From the NCBI RefSeq assembly GCF_000601455.1, contig NZ_AZQP01000007.1, positions 18,893-82,892 of the forward strand: 64,000 nt of DNA, in the 5' to 3' direction. A program made the position numbers and the translations under genes. Of this stretch, positions 55,621 through 64,000 are shown one piece after another (the first letter of the stretch is position 1; each line of letters opens with the position of its first letter). The DNA is from Fervidicella metallireducens AeB (GTDB taxonomy: Bacteria > Bacillota > Clostridia > Clostridiales > Caloramatoraceae). The notes below the pieces were generated by a model. It did no database searches, was not told the DNA's origin, and saw only the letters and a list, made by a program, of their open reading frames with translations.

Positions 55621-56336
55621 TATGGGTTATAGGTGGTACATCTGAAACAGGAGTGCTTCTTGAATATATCAGAGGAAGGGTTAATTATATTGTAACAGTT
55701 GCAACATATAGCGGAAGTGAAGTTTTAAATGAAAAGAATGTTGTCGTCTCAAGAATGACTTATGATGAAATGATTAACTTTATTAAAGAAAATAACATAG
55801 ATACGGTAGTAGATATGTCTCATCCATACGCAGTAGAGGTAACTAATAATGCAAAGAGAGCATGTGAATTAGAGGGTGTTAGATATATCAGGTTTGTAAG
55901 AAAGAAAACAGAAATACAAAATGCTGTATATGTTAATTCTGTTGAGGAATGTTGCAGTTTTTTATCTAAAGTAAAGGGATGCGTATTCTTTACTACTGGA
56001 ATTAAAACTATAAAGGATTTTCAAAGTATAAGGGGAGAAAACAGATTTGTATACAGAGTTATTCCTTCTCTATTTAGCATACAAGAATGTGTGTCTAATA
56101 ATGTTAAAATGAAGGATATTGCTGCTGTACTAGGTCCCTTTTCAAAGGAATTTAATATGGCCATGTTTAAGGAATATGGAGCAGAGTATGTTGTAACAAA
56201 GGACAGTGGCAAAGAGGGAGGTACTGCGGAGAAAATAGATGCATGTTTGGAGCTTGGCATAACCCCTATAATTATAGGAAGAGCTGAAGAAGATGGAATA
56301 GATGACATTGAAAAATTATTGGAGATGATACTATGA
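55617..56336 (+). CDS. cbiJ: Cobalt-precorrin-6A reductase
   Basis: 239 residues. MIWVIGGTSETGVLLEYI at the start (nucleotide-binding loop), VVDMSHPYAVEVTNNAKRAC, GCVFFTTGIKTI, and C-terminal AEYVVTKDSGKEGGTAEKI with PIIIGR are CbiJ/CobK hallmarks. It reduces the macrocycle with NAD(P)H. TTG start overlapping cbiH, ATGA overlap with hemA, so corrin and haem-type genes are joined without a gap. Confidence 0.92.
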   Translation: MIWVIGGTSETGVLLEYIRGRVNYIVTVATYSGSEVLNEKNVVVSRMTYDEMINFIKENNIDTVVDMSHPYAVEVTNNAKRACELEGVRYIRFVRKKTEIQNAVYVNSVEECCSFLSKVKGCVFFTTGIKTIKDFQSIRGENRFVYRVIPSLFSIQECVSNNVKMKDIAAVLGPFSKEFNMAMFKEYGAEYVVTKDSGKEGGTAEKIDACLELGITPIIIGRAEEDGIDDIEKLLEMIL

Positions 56337-57529
56337 TTCAGTTAATAGGGATTAAACACAATGTAGATGTTGAGACAAGAGAAAAGCTTTCAATAATTAC
56401 ATCAAGAGTAGAAGAAGCGTTGAAAAATATAATAAAGGAATGTGATGAGGCTGTAGTTCTCAGTACCTGTAACAGAACAGAAATTTATTTTTCAAGCGAT
56501 GAATATGATGAGCAAAAAATATATAAAATCTTTAGAGCTCTTGGCTGGGATGTAAGTTTAATTGATTACATATTCCATATAAAAGGTATAAAGGTTGCCA
56601 AGCACTTAATGGAGGTTATCTGTGGTTACCATTCAAGAATAGTTGGTGAAGATCAAATACTTGGTCAAATTAAAAATGCGTATGACATATCAAAGAAAAA
56701 TAAAGCTGTAAAAAATGAACTTCAAAGATTATTTCAAATGGCATTGACATGTGGCAAAGAGTTCAGGGTAAAATCTGAATTATATAAGTTCCCTGTGTCA
56801 TCTTCATCAATAGTTGTTAGACAAGCTAGAAAAAGAAATGTTAAGAGGTTTATGATTCTGGGTTTTGGAGAAGTTGGACAATTAACGACAAAATATATAC
56901 TTGATGGAGACTTTGATATCTTATATATTGCTGTAAGAAATAAAGACAAAGTTCTTCTAAATAATGAAAAAGTCAGGGTAATTGACTTTAGTGAAAGAAT
57001 TGATGTTTATCGTGATGTTGAATGCATTATATCGTGTACATCATCACCGCATTATGTAATTAAGGCAGAAGAACTTCCAGATAAAGAGCTTATTATATTT
57101 GATCTTGCGGTTCCAAGGGATGTTGAAGAATGTGTAGGATGTCTTGAAAACATTGAGCTTTATGGTATTGATAGGGTTTCAATGCTACACGATGAAAGCC
57201 ATTTGAAACGCAAGGAGTTAATGAAGGAGAACAAGCATATTGTAGAAGAGCACATAAAAAAATATGAGAATTGGCTTAAAATCAGAGAGATTTCTTGTAA
57301 TATAAAGAATATACGTGAAAGTGGAGAAAGTGTTTATAAAGATAGATTAAAGACATTTAAAAATAAATATGATTCAAAGAATCATAAGGTTTTAGCTGAA
57401 ACAATGCTTAAAAGCACATCAAACTACTTTATAAACAGAGCAATTGAAGTTTTAAAGGAAGAACATTTAGAGGGCAGGGGAGAAGAATGCCTAAAAATAT
57501 TAAACAAGATATTTATGATGGAACAATAG
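56333..57529 (+). CDS. hemA: Glutamyl-tRNA reductase
   Basis: 398 residues. VVLSTCNRTEIYFSS (catalytic Cys), EVICGYHSRIVGEDQILGQIK (in parts: GYHSRIVGEDQIL), CGKEFRVKSE, the NADPH-binding FMILGFGEVGQLTTKYI and FDLAVPRDVEECV. It reduces Glu-tRNA to glutamate-1-semialdehyde, starting the C5 route. In this operon it supplies tetrapyrrole for cobalamin. The dimerisation helix at the C-terminus is short. Confidence 0.94.
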   Translation: MIQLIGIKHNVDVETREKLSIITSRVEEALKNIIKECDEAVVLSTCNRTEIYFSSDEYDEQKIYKIFRALGWDVSLIDYIFHIKGIKVAKHLMEVICGYHSRIVGEDQILGQIKNAYDISKKNKAVKNELQRLFQMALTCGKEFRVKSELYKFPVSSSSIVVRQARKRNVKRFMILGFGEVGQLTTKYILDGDFDILYIAVRNKDKVLLNNEKVRVIDFSERIDVYRDVECIISCTSSPHYVIKAEELPDKELIIFDLAVPRDVEECVGCLENIELYGIDRVSMLHDESHLKRKELMKENKHIVEEHIKKYENWLKIREISCNIKNIRESGESVYKDRLKTFKNKYDSKNHKVLAETMLKSTSNYFINRAIEVLKEEHLEGRGEECLKILNKIFMMEQ

Positions 57530-58143
57530 ACTACATGTTTATATCCCTTATATCCAGTAAAACAAAGATACTGATTGTTGGAGGAGGAAGAGCTGGATAC
57601 ATAAAGGCACAATCATTTTTAAGAAAAGGATGCAGCATAACTGTTATTTCAAGGGAATTCATCGAGGATTTTAAAGAGCTTGAAAGTATAAATTTGAAAC
57701 TAATTAAGAGAGAATACTCAAATTCCTATATAAAAAACCATCATTTAATTGTTATAGCAACAGATGATGATAAATTAAATGATGCAATCAAAAGAGATTG
57801 TGATGAAAACTTCAAACTGTATTTAACCTGTAATGATTACAGAAAGGGGATGTTCGTTGTTCCTACAATGGGGGAGACAAAAACAACGCAAATAGCTCTT
57901 CATACCAAGAAGGGAAGCCCAAAAACATCCATATATCTCTGTAATAAAATAAATAGTAGCTTGAAGGAGAATGATGATTTTATTGATTATGTATCCAGCT
58001 TTAGAAACAAAATAAAAAAGTTTGATAACAGATTAGAGCTCCTTGATTTCATAAATACAGATGACTTCCTCTATTTTTTTAAAAAAGGGAAGCATGAAGT
58101 GGTACTAAAAATGTTTTACGGAGGTTTTATAATTGAAACTTAA
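57487..58143 (+). CDS. Precorrin-2 dehydrogenase (sirohydrochlorin-forming)
   Basis: 218 residues. NAD-binding [27 protein letters not shown], and [36 protein letters not shown] fit the CysG-N/Met8/SirC family (T-x-G-x-S/T-P counterpart [11 protein letters not shown]). It oxidises precorrin-2 to sirohydrochlorin, which CbiX then metallates. It overlaps hemA by 43 bp with AGGGGAG upstream; a second possible start at 57535 (after the hemA stop) lacks a ribosome site. No separate ferrochelatase domain. Confidence 0.85.
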   Translation: MPKNIKQDIYDGTIDYMFISLISSKTKILIVGGGRAGYIKAQSFLRKGCSITVISREFIEDFKELESINLKLIKREYSNSYIKNHHLIVIATDDDKLNDAIKRDCDENFKLYLTCNDYRKGMFVVPTMGETKTTQIALHTKKGSPKTSIYLCNKINSSLKENDDFIDYVSSFRNKIKKFDNRLELLDFINTDDFLYFFKKGKHEVVLKMFYGGFIIET

Positions 58144-59005
58144 TATAGCAACAAGGAAAAGTAAGCTTGCACAGGTACAAACCGACACAATAATAGCTGA
58201 AATATTTAAAATGCACAAAATTGAGTGCAAAAAGGTATTAATAGAAACTAAGGGAGATATGATACTTGATGTTACACTGGATAAAATAGGCGGAAAAGGT
58301 TTATTTGTTAAGGATATAGAAATAGCAATGATGGAGGGCAGGGCAGATGCTGCTGTTCACAGCATGAAGGATGTCCCCTATGAAATGCCAGAGGGATTTG
58401 AGATAGCTTCAATGCCAAGACGTGAAGATGTTAGAGATGTATTTGTTTCAATGAATGGAATGAAATTTGCTGACCTGCCTATGGGTGCAAGAATTGGTAC
58501 AAGCAGCAATAGACGTTCAGCACAACTTAAAATGATTAGACCTGATATTGAAATAGTTCCTGTCAGGGGAAATGTTCAAACACGTATAGATAAAATAGAA
58601 AGAGAAAATCTTCATGGAATAATTCTTGCTGCTGCTGGTCTTAAAAGACTTAATATGGATTGTATTATTACTGACTATTTTGACCCAATTGATTTCGTAC
58701 CAGCAGTAGGACAAGGGGCACTAGGAGTTGAGGCTTTTACTTCAAATGAAAACATTAAAGTTTTTAGAAGCCTTGATGACATTGAAACAAGAATGTGCGT
58801 TGAAGCTGAAAGAAGTTTCATGAGAAGATTAAATGGTGGATGCCATACTGCAATAGGTGCATATGCTCAAATTGATGGTGAAATCATGAATTTGGTTGGT
58901 ATATTTGAACTTTCAGGTAGGATGATTAAAAAGGACATTACAGGTAACAAATACGATTTCATAAACCTTGGAAAAACACTAGCTGAAAAAATTATAGATG
59001 TTTAG
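58133..59005 (+). CDS. hemC: Hydroxymethylbilane synthase (porphobilinogen deaminase)
   Basis: 290 residues. [64 protein letters not shown], and [15 protein letters not shown] with the Cys that carries the dipyrromethane cofactor. It polymerises four porphobilinogens. TTG start with GGAGG upstream, overlapping the dehydrogenase gene by 11 bp. Confidence 0.95.
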   Translation: MKLNIATRKSKLAQVQTDTIIAEIFKMHKIECKKVLIETKGDMILDVTLDKIGGKGLFVKDIEIAMMEGRADAAVHSMKDVPYEMPEGFEIASMPRREDVRDVFVSMNGMKFADLPMGARIGTSSNRRSAQLKMIRPDIEIVPVRGNVQTRIDKIERENLHGIILAAAGLKRLNMDCIITDYFDPIDFVPAVGQGALGVEAFTSNENIKVFRSLDDIETRMCVEAERSFMRRLNGGCHTAIGAYAQIDGEIMNLVGIFELSGRMIKKDITGNKYDFINLGKTLAEKIIDV

Positions 59006-59014
59006 GAGGACACT

Positions 59015-60484
59015 ATGTCAAAGGTATATTTAATAGGAGCCGGACCGGGAGATGAGGAACTTTTAACATTAAAGGGTAAAAGAATTTTAGAAAAATGTAC
59101 AGCAGTTATGTATGATAGATTAGCCAATGACAGTCTTTTAAAATATCTTAATAAGGATTGCAAAATATATTACTGCGGCAAAGAACCAGGTTGTCACTAC
59201 AAAACTCAGGAGGAAATTAACAACATGCTGGTTAAGCTTGCTAAGGAAGGTCATATAGTAGGAAGAATAAAGGGTGGAGATCCGTACATATTTGGACGTG
59301 GCGGAGAAGAAGCTTTAAGACTACACGAGGAGGGTATTGAATTTGAAGTTATTCCTGGAATAACCTCTGCAATATCAGTTTTAAACTACGCAGGAATCCC
59401 GGCAACCCACAGAGGAATAGCACAAAGTTTTCATGTATTCACAGGGAAAAGTACAGAAAAGCTTAACATAAACTGGGAAGCAGCTGCAAAATCCAATGGA
59501 ACATTGATATTTCTGATGGGACTTGAAAGCATAGAAACAATTACATCAAAGCTTATGGAAAATGGTAAGGAAAAAACTTGCCCATGTGCAGTAATTAGAA
59601 AGGGTACAACCTCAAAGCAAAGAAAAGTAACTGGAACACTTGAGAATATCAGCATTAAGGTTAGAGAGAAAGGCTTTAAATCTCCATGTATAATAGTTAT
59701 CGGAGAAGTTGTAAGTCTAAATGAAAAGCTAAGCTGGTTTGAAAAGAAACCTCTTTATGGAAAAAATATTTGCATTACACGTACTAAGGAGCAATCAAAG
59801 GAATTTAGAGAAAAACTTCTTGACCTTGGTGCAGAAGTAACAGAAATAAACACAATTGTAGTTAAGGATACATCAGATAATCTAAAGAATTATATTGAAA
59901 AGTTAGCTGAATACGATTACATAACCTTTACAAGTGTAAATGGAGCTAATAGCTTCTTTAAGTATTTAAGGGAAGTAAATTATGATGTTAGAAAAATAAA
60001 GGCAGTATTTGCCGCAATAGGAAAGGCAACTGCTGATGCAATTATGGATAGGGGAATAGTTCCTGAAATAATAGCTGAAGATTTTATAGCAGAATCACTG
60101 TTTAAAGCAATGAGAAAACATATTAAAGCTGGGGATAAAATATTAGTTCCACGATCAAAACAAGCAAGACCATATTTAGTTGAAGAACTAAGAAACTTAG
60201 GATGTGAAGTCGATGAAGTTTTTACATATGATGTTGAAAAGGGTGAAATATTTGATATAAATGCCTTCGAAGAAGTTGACATAACAATATTTACAAGTCC
60301 AACAACAGTTAAGAACCTAATTGAAATGGTTGGACTTGATAAAGTAAAGGAAAAGCAAGTCATTGCAATAGGTCCAATAACAAATAAAGAGTTACTCAAA
60401 AATGGAATAGAGGCTGTTGTTTGCGATGAATATTCAACGGATGGAATTATAAAAAAGTTGATAGAGATTAAGGGGGAACAATAA
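59015..60484 (+). CDS. cobA-hemD: Uroporphyrinogen-III C-methyltransferase / uroporphyrinogen-III synthase fusion
   Basis: 489 residues. Residues 1-~245 are the SAM uroporphyrinogen methyltransferase: [64 protein letters not shown] (in parts), FMGLESI-like [11 protein letters not shown]. Residues ~250-489 are Hem[68 protein letters not shown] and [10 protein letters not shown]. So one protein closes the ring and makes precorrin-2. This fusion is common in clostridia. GGAGGAC lies before the ATG. Confidence 0.95.
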   Translation: MSKVYLIGAGPGDEELLTLKGKRILEKCTAVMYDRLANDSLLKYLNKDCKIYYCGKEPGCHYKTQEEINNMLVKLAKEGHIVGRIKGGDPYIFGRGGEEALRLHEEGIEFEVIPGITSAISVLNYAGIPATHRGIAQSFHVFTGKSTEKLNINWEAAAKSNGTLIFLMGLESIETITSKLMENGKEKTCPCAVIRKGTTSKQRKVTGTLENISIKVREKGFKSPCIIVIGEVVSLNEKLSWFEKKPLYGKNICITRTKEQSKEFREKLLDLGAEVTEINTIVVKDTSDNLKNYIEKLAEYDYITFTSVNGANSFFKYLREVNYDVRKIKAVFAAIGKATADAIMDRGIVPEIIAEDFIAESLFKAMRKHIKAGDKILVPRSKQARPYLVEELRNLGCEVDEVFTYDVEKGEIFDINAFEEVDITIFTSPTTVKNLIEMVGLDKVKEKQVIAIGPITNKELLKNGIEAVVCDEYSTDGIIKKLIEIKGEQ

Positions 60485-61455
60485 TGTTTAACAGACATAG
60501 AAGATTAAGAGCAAATAAAGCAATAAGAGACTTAGTAAGGGAAACAGTTTTAACACCAATGGATTTCATATACCCAATATTTGTTGTTGAGGGAGAAAAC
60601 AAAAAGGAAGAAATAGATTCACTTAAGGGAAACTATCATTTCTCAGTAGACAGACTTCCTGAAATAATAAAAGAAGTTGAAGATGCTGGAGTAAGAGGAG
60701 TTCTTCTATTCGGACTTCCAGATTTTAAGGATGAAATTGCAACGTCAGCATGGATAGAAGATGGAATAGTTCAAAGGGCTGTTAGAAAAATAAAGGAAGT
60801 AGCTCCAAACTTACTTGTAATAACAGACGTATGCATGTGTCAATACACAAGTCATGGACACTGTGGAATTATAAACAATGCTGGAGTAGTTGAAAATGAC
60901 CATACACTTGAATACATAGCAAAGATAGCTCTTTCACATGCCAAGGCAGGGGCAGATATGATTGCTCCATCTGATATGATGGATGGAAGAGTTCAAGCTA
61001 TAAGAGAAAAATTAGATGCAAATGGTTTTAACCATGTGTCAATAATGTCATATAGTGCAAAATATGCCTCAGCATTTTATGGTCCATTTAGAGCAGCAGC
61101 TAACTCAGCACCACAGTTTGGAGATAGAAAAACATACCAGATGGATCCAGGAAACATAAGGGAGGCTATGCTTGAAATAGAAGACGATATAAACGAAGGG
61201 GCAGATATTATAATGGTTAAACCTGCGCTCTCATACCTTGATGTTGTGAGATGGGCAAAGGACAGATTCGACGTTCCAGTTGCTGCTTATAGCGTAAGTG
61301 GGGAATTCGCAATGGTAAAGGCTGCAGCACAAGCAGGATTAATAGACGAAAAAAATATCGTTTTAGAGATGTTAACATCTATGAAAAGAGCAGGAGCGGA
61401 CATAATAATAACATATCATGCAATTGATGCATGTAAATGGCTAAAGATAAACTAA
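60484..61455 (+). CDS. hemB: Delta-aminolevulinic acid dehydratase (porphobilinogen synthase)
   Basis: 323 residues. Zinc-type active site: [17 protein letters not shown], with the three Cys of the Zn-dependent form, Schiff-base lysines in [18 protein letters not shown] (in parts) and [12 protein letters not shown], plus [12 protein letters not shown]. It condenses two ALA to porphobilinogen. Start overlaps the cobA-hemD stop (TAATG). Confidence 0.96.
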   Translation: MFNRHRRLRANKAIRDLVRETVLTPMDFIYPIFVVEGENKKEEIDSLKGNYHFSVDRLPEIIKEVEDAGVRGVLLFGLPDFKDEIATSAWIEDGIVQRAVRKIKEVAPNLLVITDVCMCQYTSHGHCGIINNAGVVENDHTLEYIAKIALSHAKAGADMIAPSDMMDGRVQAIREKLDANGFNHVSIMSYSAKYASAFYGPFRAAANSAPQFGDRKTYQMDPGNIREAMLEIEDDINEGADIIMVKPALSYLDVVRWAKDRFDVPVAAYSVSGEFAMVKAAAQAGLIDEKNIVLEMLTSMKRAGADIIITYHAIDACKWLKIN

Positions 61456-61477
61456 ATACAAATAGGGAGTTGATATA

Positions 61478-61684
61478 ATGAGTAAATACTTTACATTTAC
61501 CAATGTATTGATTTTCCTGATAGCTGTCTTTGGAATATTCTACGTACTTACCATATCAGGAGTAATTCCAGCAGGCATCTATTCAGTAATATCAATAGCA
61601 ATTGCTGTAATATTAGGGTTATCTCTTATTTCTACTTCCATTTGGATAGTCTTTACAACTCACATCAAAAAATCAAAGGATTAA
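61478..61684 (+). CDS. Small membrane protein, unknown
   Basis: 68 residues with two hydrophobic segments (about 7-28 and 32-60) and a Lys-rich C-terminal end (HIKKSKD). GGGAG lies 8 nt before the ATG, and the gene starts 22 bp after hemB, so it is likely cotranscribed at the operon's tail. Not recognised. Confidence 0.6.
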   Translation: MSKYFTFTNVLIFLIAVFGIFYVLTISGVIPAGIYSVISIAIAVILGLSLISTSIWIVFTTHIKKSKD

Positions 61685-61695
61685 CTTTAGCCATG

Positions 61696-61717
61696 GAATA
61701 TCAAGCTCTTGATATTC
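61696..61717 (+). terminator. Inverted repeat, probable operon-end terminator
   Basis: GAATATCAAG and CTTGATATTC form a perfect stem just after the small membrane gene, with a loose T-rich tract (61724-61732). It probably ends, or partly ends, the cobalamin operon before hemL. Confidence 0.5.
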
Positions 61718-61730
61718 GCAAAATTATTTT

Positions 61731-61797
61731 TTAACATGAAGTCACAGGGTTAAATGCTGATATTTAAGCATTTTATTCTCTGTGACCTTCATGTTAA
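61731..61797. repeat. Long stem-loop in the hemL leader
   Basis: TTAACATGAAGTCACAG (61731-61747) pairs with CTGTGACCTTCATGTTAA (61780-61797) with one bulged base, and an inner AAATGC/GCATTT stem extends it. No T tract follows, so it is not an ordinary terminator. It could be a regulatory RNA structure or protein-binding site for hemL. Confidence 0.55.
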
Positions 61798-61822
61798 GTA
61801 GTAGATATTGAAGGGAGGAAGT

Positions 61823-63118
61823 GTGTTTTACACACATTTATATATGAGAAATTTAGATATTTTTAATGAATCAAAAAAGTATATGCCAGGTGGAGTAAAC
61901 AGTCCTGTTAGAGCATTTAAGGATGCAACAGTTGATCCTCCAGTTATTAAAAAAGGATATGGAGCATACCTGGAAGATGAAGAAGGAAATACATATGTAG
62001 ACTTTATAGGTGCATGGGGGCCAATGATACTTGGCCACTGTGATGAAGATGTTGTTAACGCAATCAAAACAACCTGTGAAACTCAGATAGCCTTTGGAGC
62101 ACCAACAGAGCTTGAACTTAAGCTAGCTAAACACATTTGCACAACAGTTGATAACATAGACATGATAAGAATGGTAAATTCAGGAACAGAAGCAACAATG
62201 AGTGCTGTAAAGCTTGCTAGAGGATTTACAGGAAGAGATAAAATAGTAAAATTCGCAGGAAACTACCACGGACACTTCGAAAGCTTCCTGGTTAGTGCAG
62301 GCTCAGGAGTTATGACAGAAGGAATACCAGGCTGTGCAGGAGTTCCAGAGGAAAGTGTTAAAAACACAATAGTTGCTCAATATAACAATATTGAAAATAT
62401 TAGATGCATATTCGATAAATATGGGTCACAAATAGCAGCAGTTATAATAGAGCCTGTTGCAGGAAACATGGGAGTAGTTCCAGCAAAACCAGAATTTCTA
62501 AAAGGACTATCAGACATATGCAAAGAAAATGGAGCACTACTAATATTTGACGAAGTTATGTCAGGCTTCAGAGTTGCCTACAAGGGAGCACAGAGCTTCT
62601 ATGGTGTAAAACCAGACCTTGTAACCTTTGCTAAAATAATGGGTGGGGGACTTCCATGTGGAGCATACGGCGGAAGGCGTGATGTAATGGAGCACCTATC
62701 ACCAATGGGCCCAGTTTACCAAGCAGGAACAATGTCAGGAAACCCTGTAGTAATGGCAGCAGGATTAGCAACATTGACTAAACTATATAATAATCCATAC
62801 TACTATGAAAAAATTGAAAGGCTAGCAGCAATGCTTGAAAATGGAGTTAAAGAAATAGCTAAAGAAAAGGGACTACCAATCCTAGTAAACAGATTCCAAT
62901 CAATGATGACAATCTTCTTCACCAATGAAGAAAAAATAGAAAACTACGAAGACGCAAAAAAATGCGACACAAACCTTTACAGACTATTCTTTGAACACAT
63001 GCTAAAGGGCGGCATCTACATGGCCCCATCCCAATTCGAAGCAATGTTCCTTTCAGTTAAGCACACAGAAAAGGAAATTGAAAAATTCCTTGATGTAATG
63101 AGAACATTTAATATATAA
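61823..63118 (+). CDS. hemL: Glutamate-1-semialdehyde 2,1-aminomutase
   Basis: About 431 residues. [79 protein letters not shown] and the PLP lysine in [17 protein letters not shown] identify it. It isomerises glutamate-1-semialdehyde to ALA. Start: GGGAGG at 61813-61818 favours GTG 61823, whereas family members usually begin at the MRNLDIF of ATG 61844, which has no ribosome site in reach. A GTGTG/CACAC hairpin (61821-61835) covers the GTG. It may form its own transcript, with hairpins separating it from hemB. Confidence 0.92.
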   Translation: MFYTHLYMRNLDIFNESKKYMPGGVNSPVRAFKDATVDPPVIKKGYGAYLEDEEGNTYVDFIGAWGPMILGHCDEDVVNAIKTTCETQIAFGAPTELELKLAKHICTTVDNIDMIRMVNSGTEATMSAVKLARGFTGRDKIVKFAGNYHGHFESFLVSAGSGVMTEGIPGCAGVPEESVKNTIVAQYNNIENIRCIFDKYGSQIAAVIIEPVAGNMGVVPAKPEFLKGLSDICKENGALLIFDEVMSGFRVAYKGAQSFYGVKPDLVTFAKIMGGGLPCGAYGGRRDVMEHLSPMGPVYQAGTMSGNPVVMAAGLATLTKLYNNPYYYEKIERLAAMLENGVKEIAKEKGLPILVNRFQSMMTIFFTNEEKIENYEDAKKCDTNLYRLFFEHMLKGGIYMAPSQFEAMFLSVKHTEKEIEKFLDVMRTFNI

Positions 63119-63124
63119 ACACAG

Positions 63125-63153
63125 AGAGTCTGCAAAAGCAGGCTCTTTCTTAT
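63125..63153 (+). terminator. Rho-independent terminator of hemL
   Basis: AGAGTCTGC and GCAGGCTCT (one G-U pair) around AAAA, followed by a T-rich tract. Confidence 0.75.
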
Positions 63154-63318
63154 CTTTTCCATAAAATGTTACATTACTGTTGAAGTTAAGCCAATATAAG
63201 CTATATAATTAAAATAACAAATAAATTCCAATTATGGTGAAAAAAATAATAATTATATAAATGGTTATACCATAAAAAGAACATTTGTTCGGAAAAATGA
63301 GAAAGAAGGTATAATCAT

Positions 63319-64000
63319 GGCTGTTGTAATTGATAGAAAAAATGATGAACTATTAGTTAAATTTGATTATTCACCTGAAAGGATAGCAAAAGTAAAAACA
63401 ATAGAAGGTTACAGGTGGAATGCCCTACAAAAAACTTGGATTATTCCTTTTAATGAAGATAATCTTGCAGCACTTAAATGTCTTTATCACAATGAACAGA
63501 TGAAGATTGTATTTGAAGATAATTCAGAAGATAGTATACTAATAAAAAGAATGGAAGAAGAACTAAAGTTAAAGGGCTACAGCTTCAAAACACGAAAATC
63601 TTATCTAAGCCATATTAAACGTTTTGAAAGTTACATTATTGGTAAAAACATAAAAGATATAGCTCAACAAGATATAAGAAATTATATATTGTTTTTATTA
63701 GATGATGAAAAGTCATCACACTCATTTGCTAACCAAGCAATAAGTGCACTAAAGTTTTTATGCAGCGAAGTACTAAAACAGGGCAAAATAGTAGAAACAC
63801 TTCCAAGACCTAAAAGAGAAAACAAACTTCCAAATGTTTTAAGCCAAGAAGAAGTACTAAGAATATTAAAAGCAGTTAAAAATGAAAAACATAAAACACT
63901 ACTATTTCTAATATATTCTTCAGGACTAAGAGTTGGAGAAGTAACAAGATTAAAAATAGAAGATATTATCAGCAGTAGAATGATGATACGTGTAAATCAA
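63319..64000 (+). CDS. Tyrosine recombinase/integrase, 5' part
   Basis: Open from ATG 63319 (GAAAGAAGG upstream) to the window edge, 227 residues visible. N-terminal ~70 residues include EGYRWNALQKTWIIPF, a small extra domain seen in some clostridial integrases. Residues ~78-165 look like the SAM-like core-binding domain (MEEELKLKGYSFKTRKSYLSHI, in parts, and ISALKFLCSEVL). The catalytic domain begins at LPNVLSQEEVLRILKAV and reaches LLFLIYSSGLRVGEVTRLKIEDI (in parts), including the first catalytic Arg (GLRVGE). The remaining His-x-x-Arg and Tyr lie beyond the window. Could be a mobile-element integrase or a chromosomal XerC-like enzyme; the edge hides which. Confidence 0.85.

Noticed and set aside
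59980..60498. 172-codon antisense frame over the cobA-hemD fusion
   Set aside because: A Ser/Phe-rich shadow of the HemD domain; no ribosome site.
1..64000. CRISPR arrays
   Set aside because: No regularly spaced direct repeats and no cas-like genes were seen.

Overview
The window is A+T-rich DNA of a strictly anaerobic, low-GC Gram-positive bacterium, most likely a member of the Clostridiaceae. Support for this comes from Firmicute-type Shine-Dalgarno sites, frequent TTG/GTG starts, a Firmicute-like 6S RNA, a ydaO-type c-di-AMP riboswitch, a DUF327/YaaR protein, a two-subunit acetate/butyrate-type CoA-transferase, and a complete anaerobic (early cobalt insertion) cobalamin pathway. No plasmid or phage backbone is visible. 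A tyrosine recombinase running off the right edge and one MITE-like inverted-repeat element are the only mobile-type signals.

Layout. 1-9.7 kb: a partial PHP-domain protein, a formate/nitrite-family channel whose stop codon lies in a 284-bp inverted-repeat element, a small frameshifted gene, a DEAD-box RNA helicase, a frameshifted winged-helix/TPR-like gene, the CoA-transferase pair, a DUF362 protein and nicotinate phosphoribosyltransferase. 9.9-17.6 kb: an RNA m5C methyltransferase, a 54-residue small protein, a second winged-helix/TPR gene, an unknown gene, an FtsH-type protease, a TPR/coiled-coil gene with an HEPN-like C-terminal motif, and an RNase HI with a viroplasmin domain. This is the least explained part of the window. 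17.9-30.1 kb: pckA, yaaR, 6S RNA, a small holin-like membrane protein, glpX, a class II aldolase, TVP38, UPF0291 and ArsB-like membrane genes, 5-formyl-THF cyclo-ligase, CorA, an M18 aminopeptidase and a GH13 glycosidase. 30.2-39.6 kb: tRNA-Leu(CAA), aroC, an ECF sigma/anti-sigma pair, polA-coaE-lytic transglycosylase, a GNAT, a LUD protein, and a c-di-AMP riboswitch in front of an NlpC/P60 hydrolase.

39.65-63.1 kb: one long cobalamin operon behind a B12 riboswitch: cobT-cobU-cobS-cobC-cbiQ-cbiP-cbiB-cobD-pduX-cbiA-cbiX-cbiC-cbiD-cbiE-cbiT-cbiL-cbiF-cbiG-cbiH-cbiJ-hemA-(precorrin-2 dehydrogenase)-hemC-cobA/hemD-hemB-orf, then hemL after two stem-loops. Together these convert glutamyl-tRNA to the finished corrinoid. 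Only the corrinoid adenosyltransferase, the lower-ligand base supply and the other cobalt-transporter subunits are missing from the window. The operon runs roughly from last to first pathway step.

Data quality. At least nine single-base frameshifts interrupt otherwise well conserved reading frames, including cobT, cbiE and cbiG inside an intact operon. Most sit in or beside short homopolymers. Assembly or sequencing indels are the simplest explanation, so the broken genes are annotated here at their inferred full extent.
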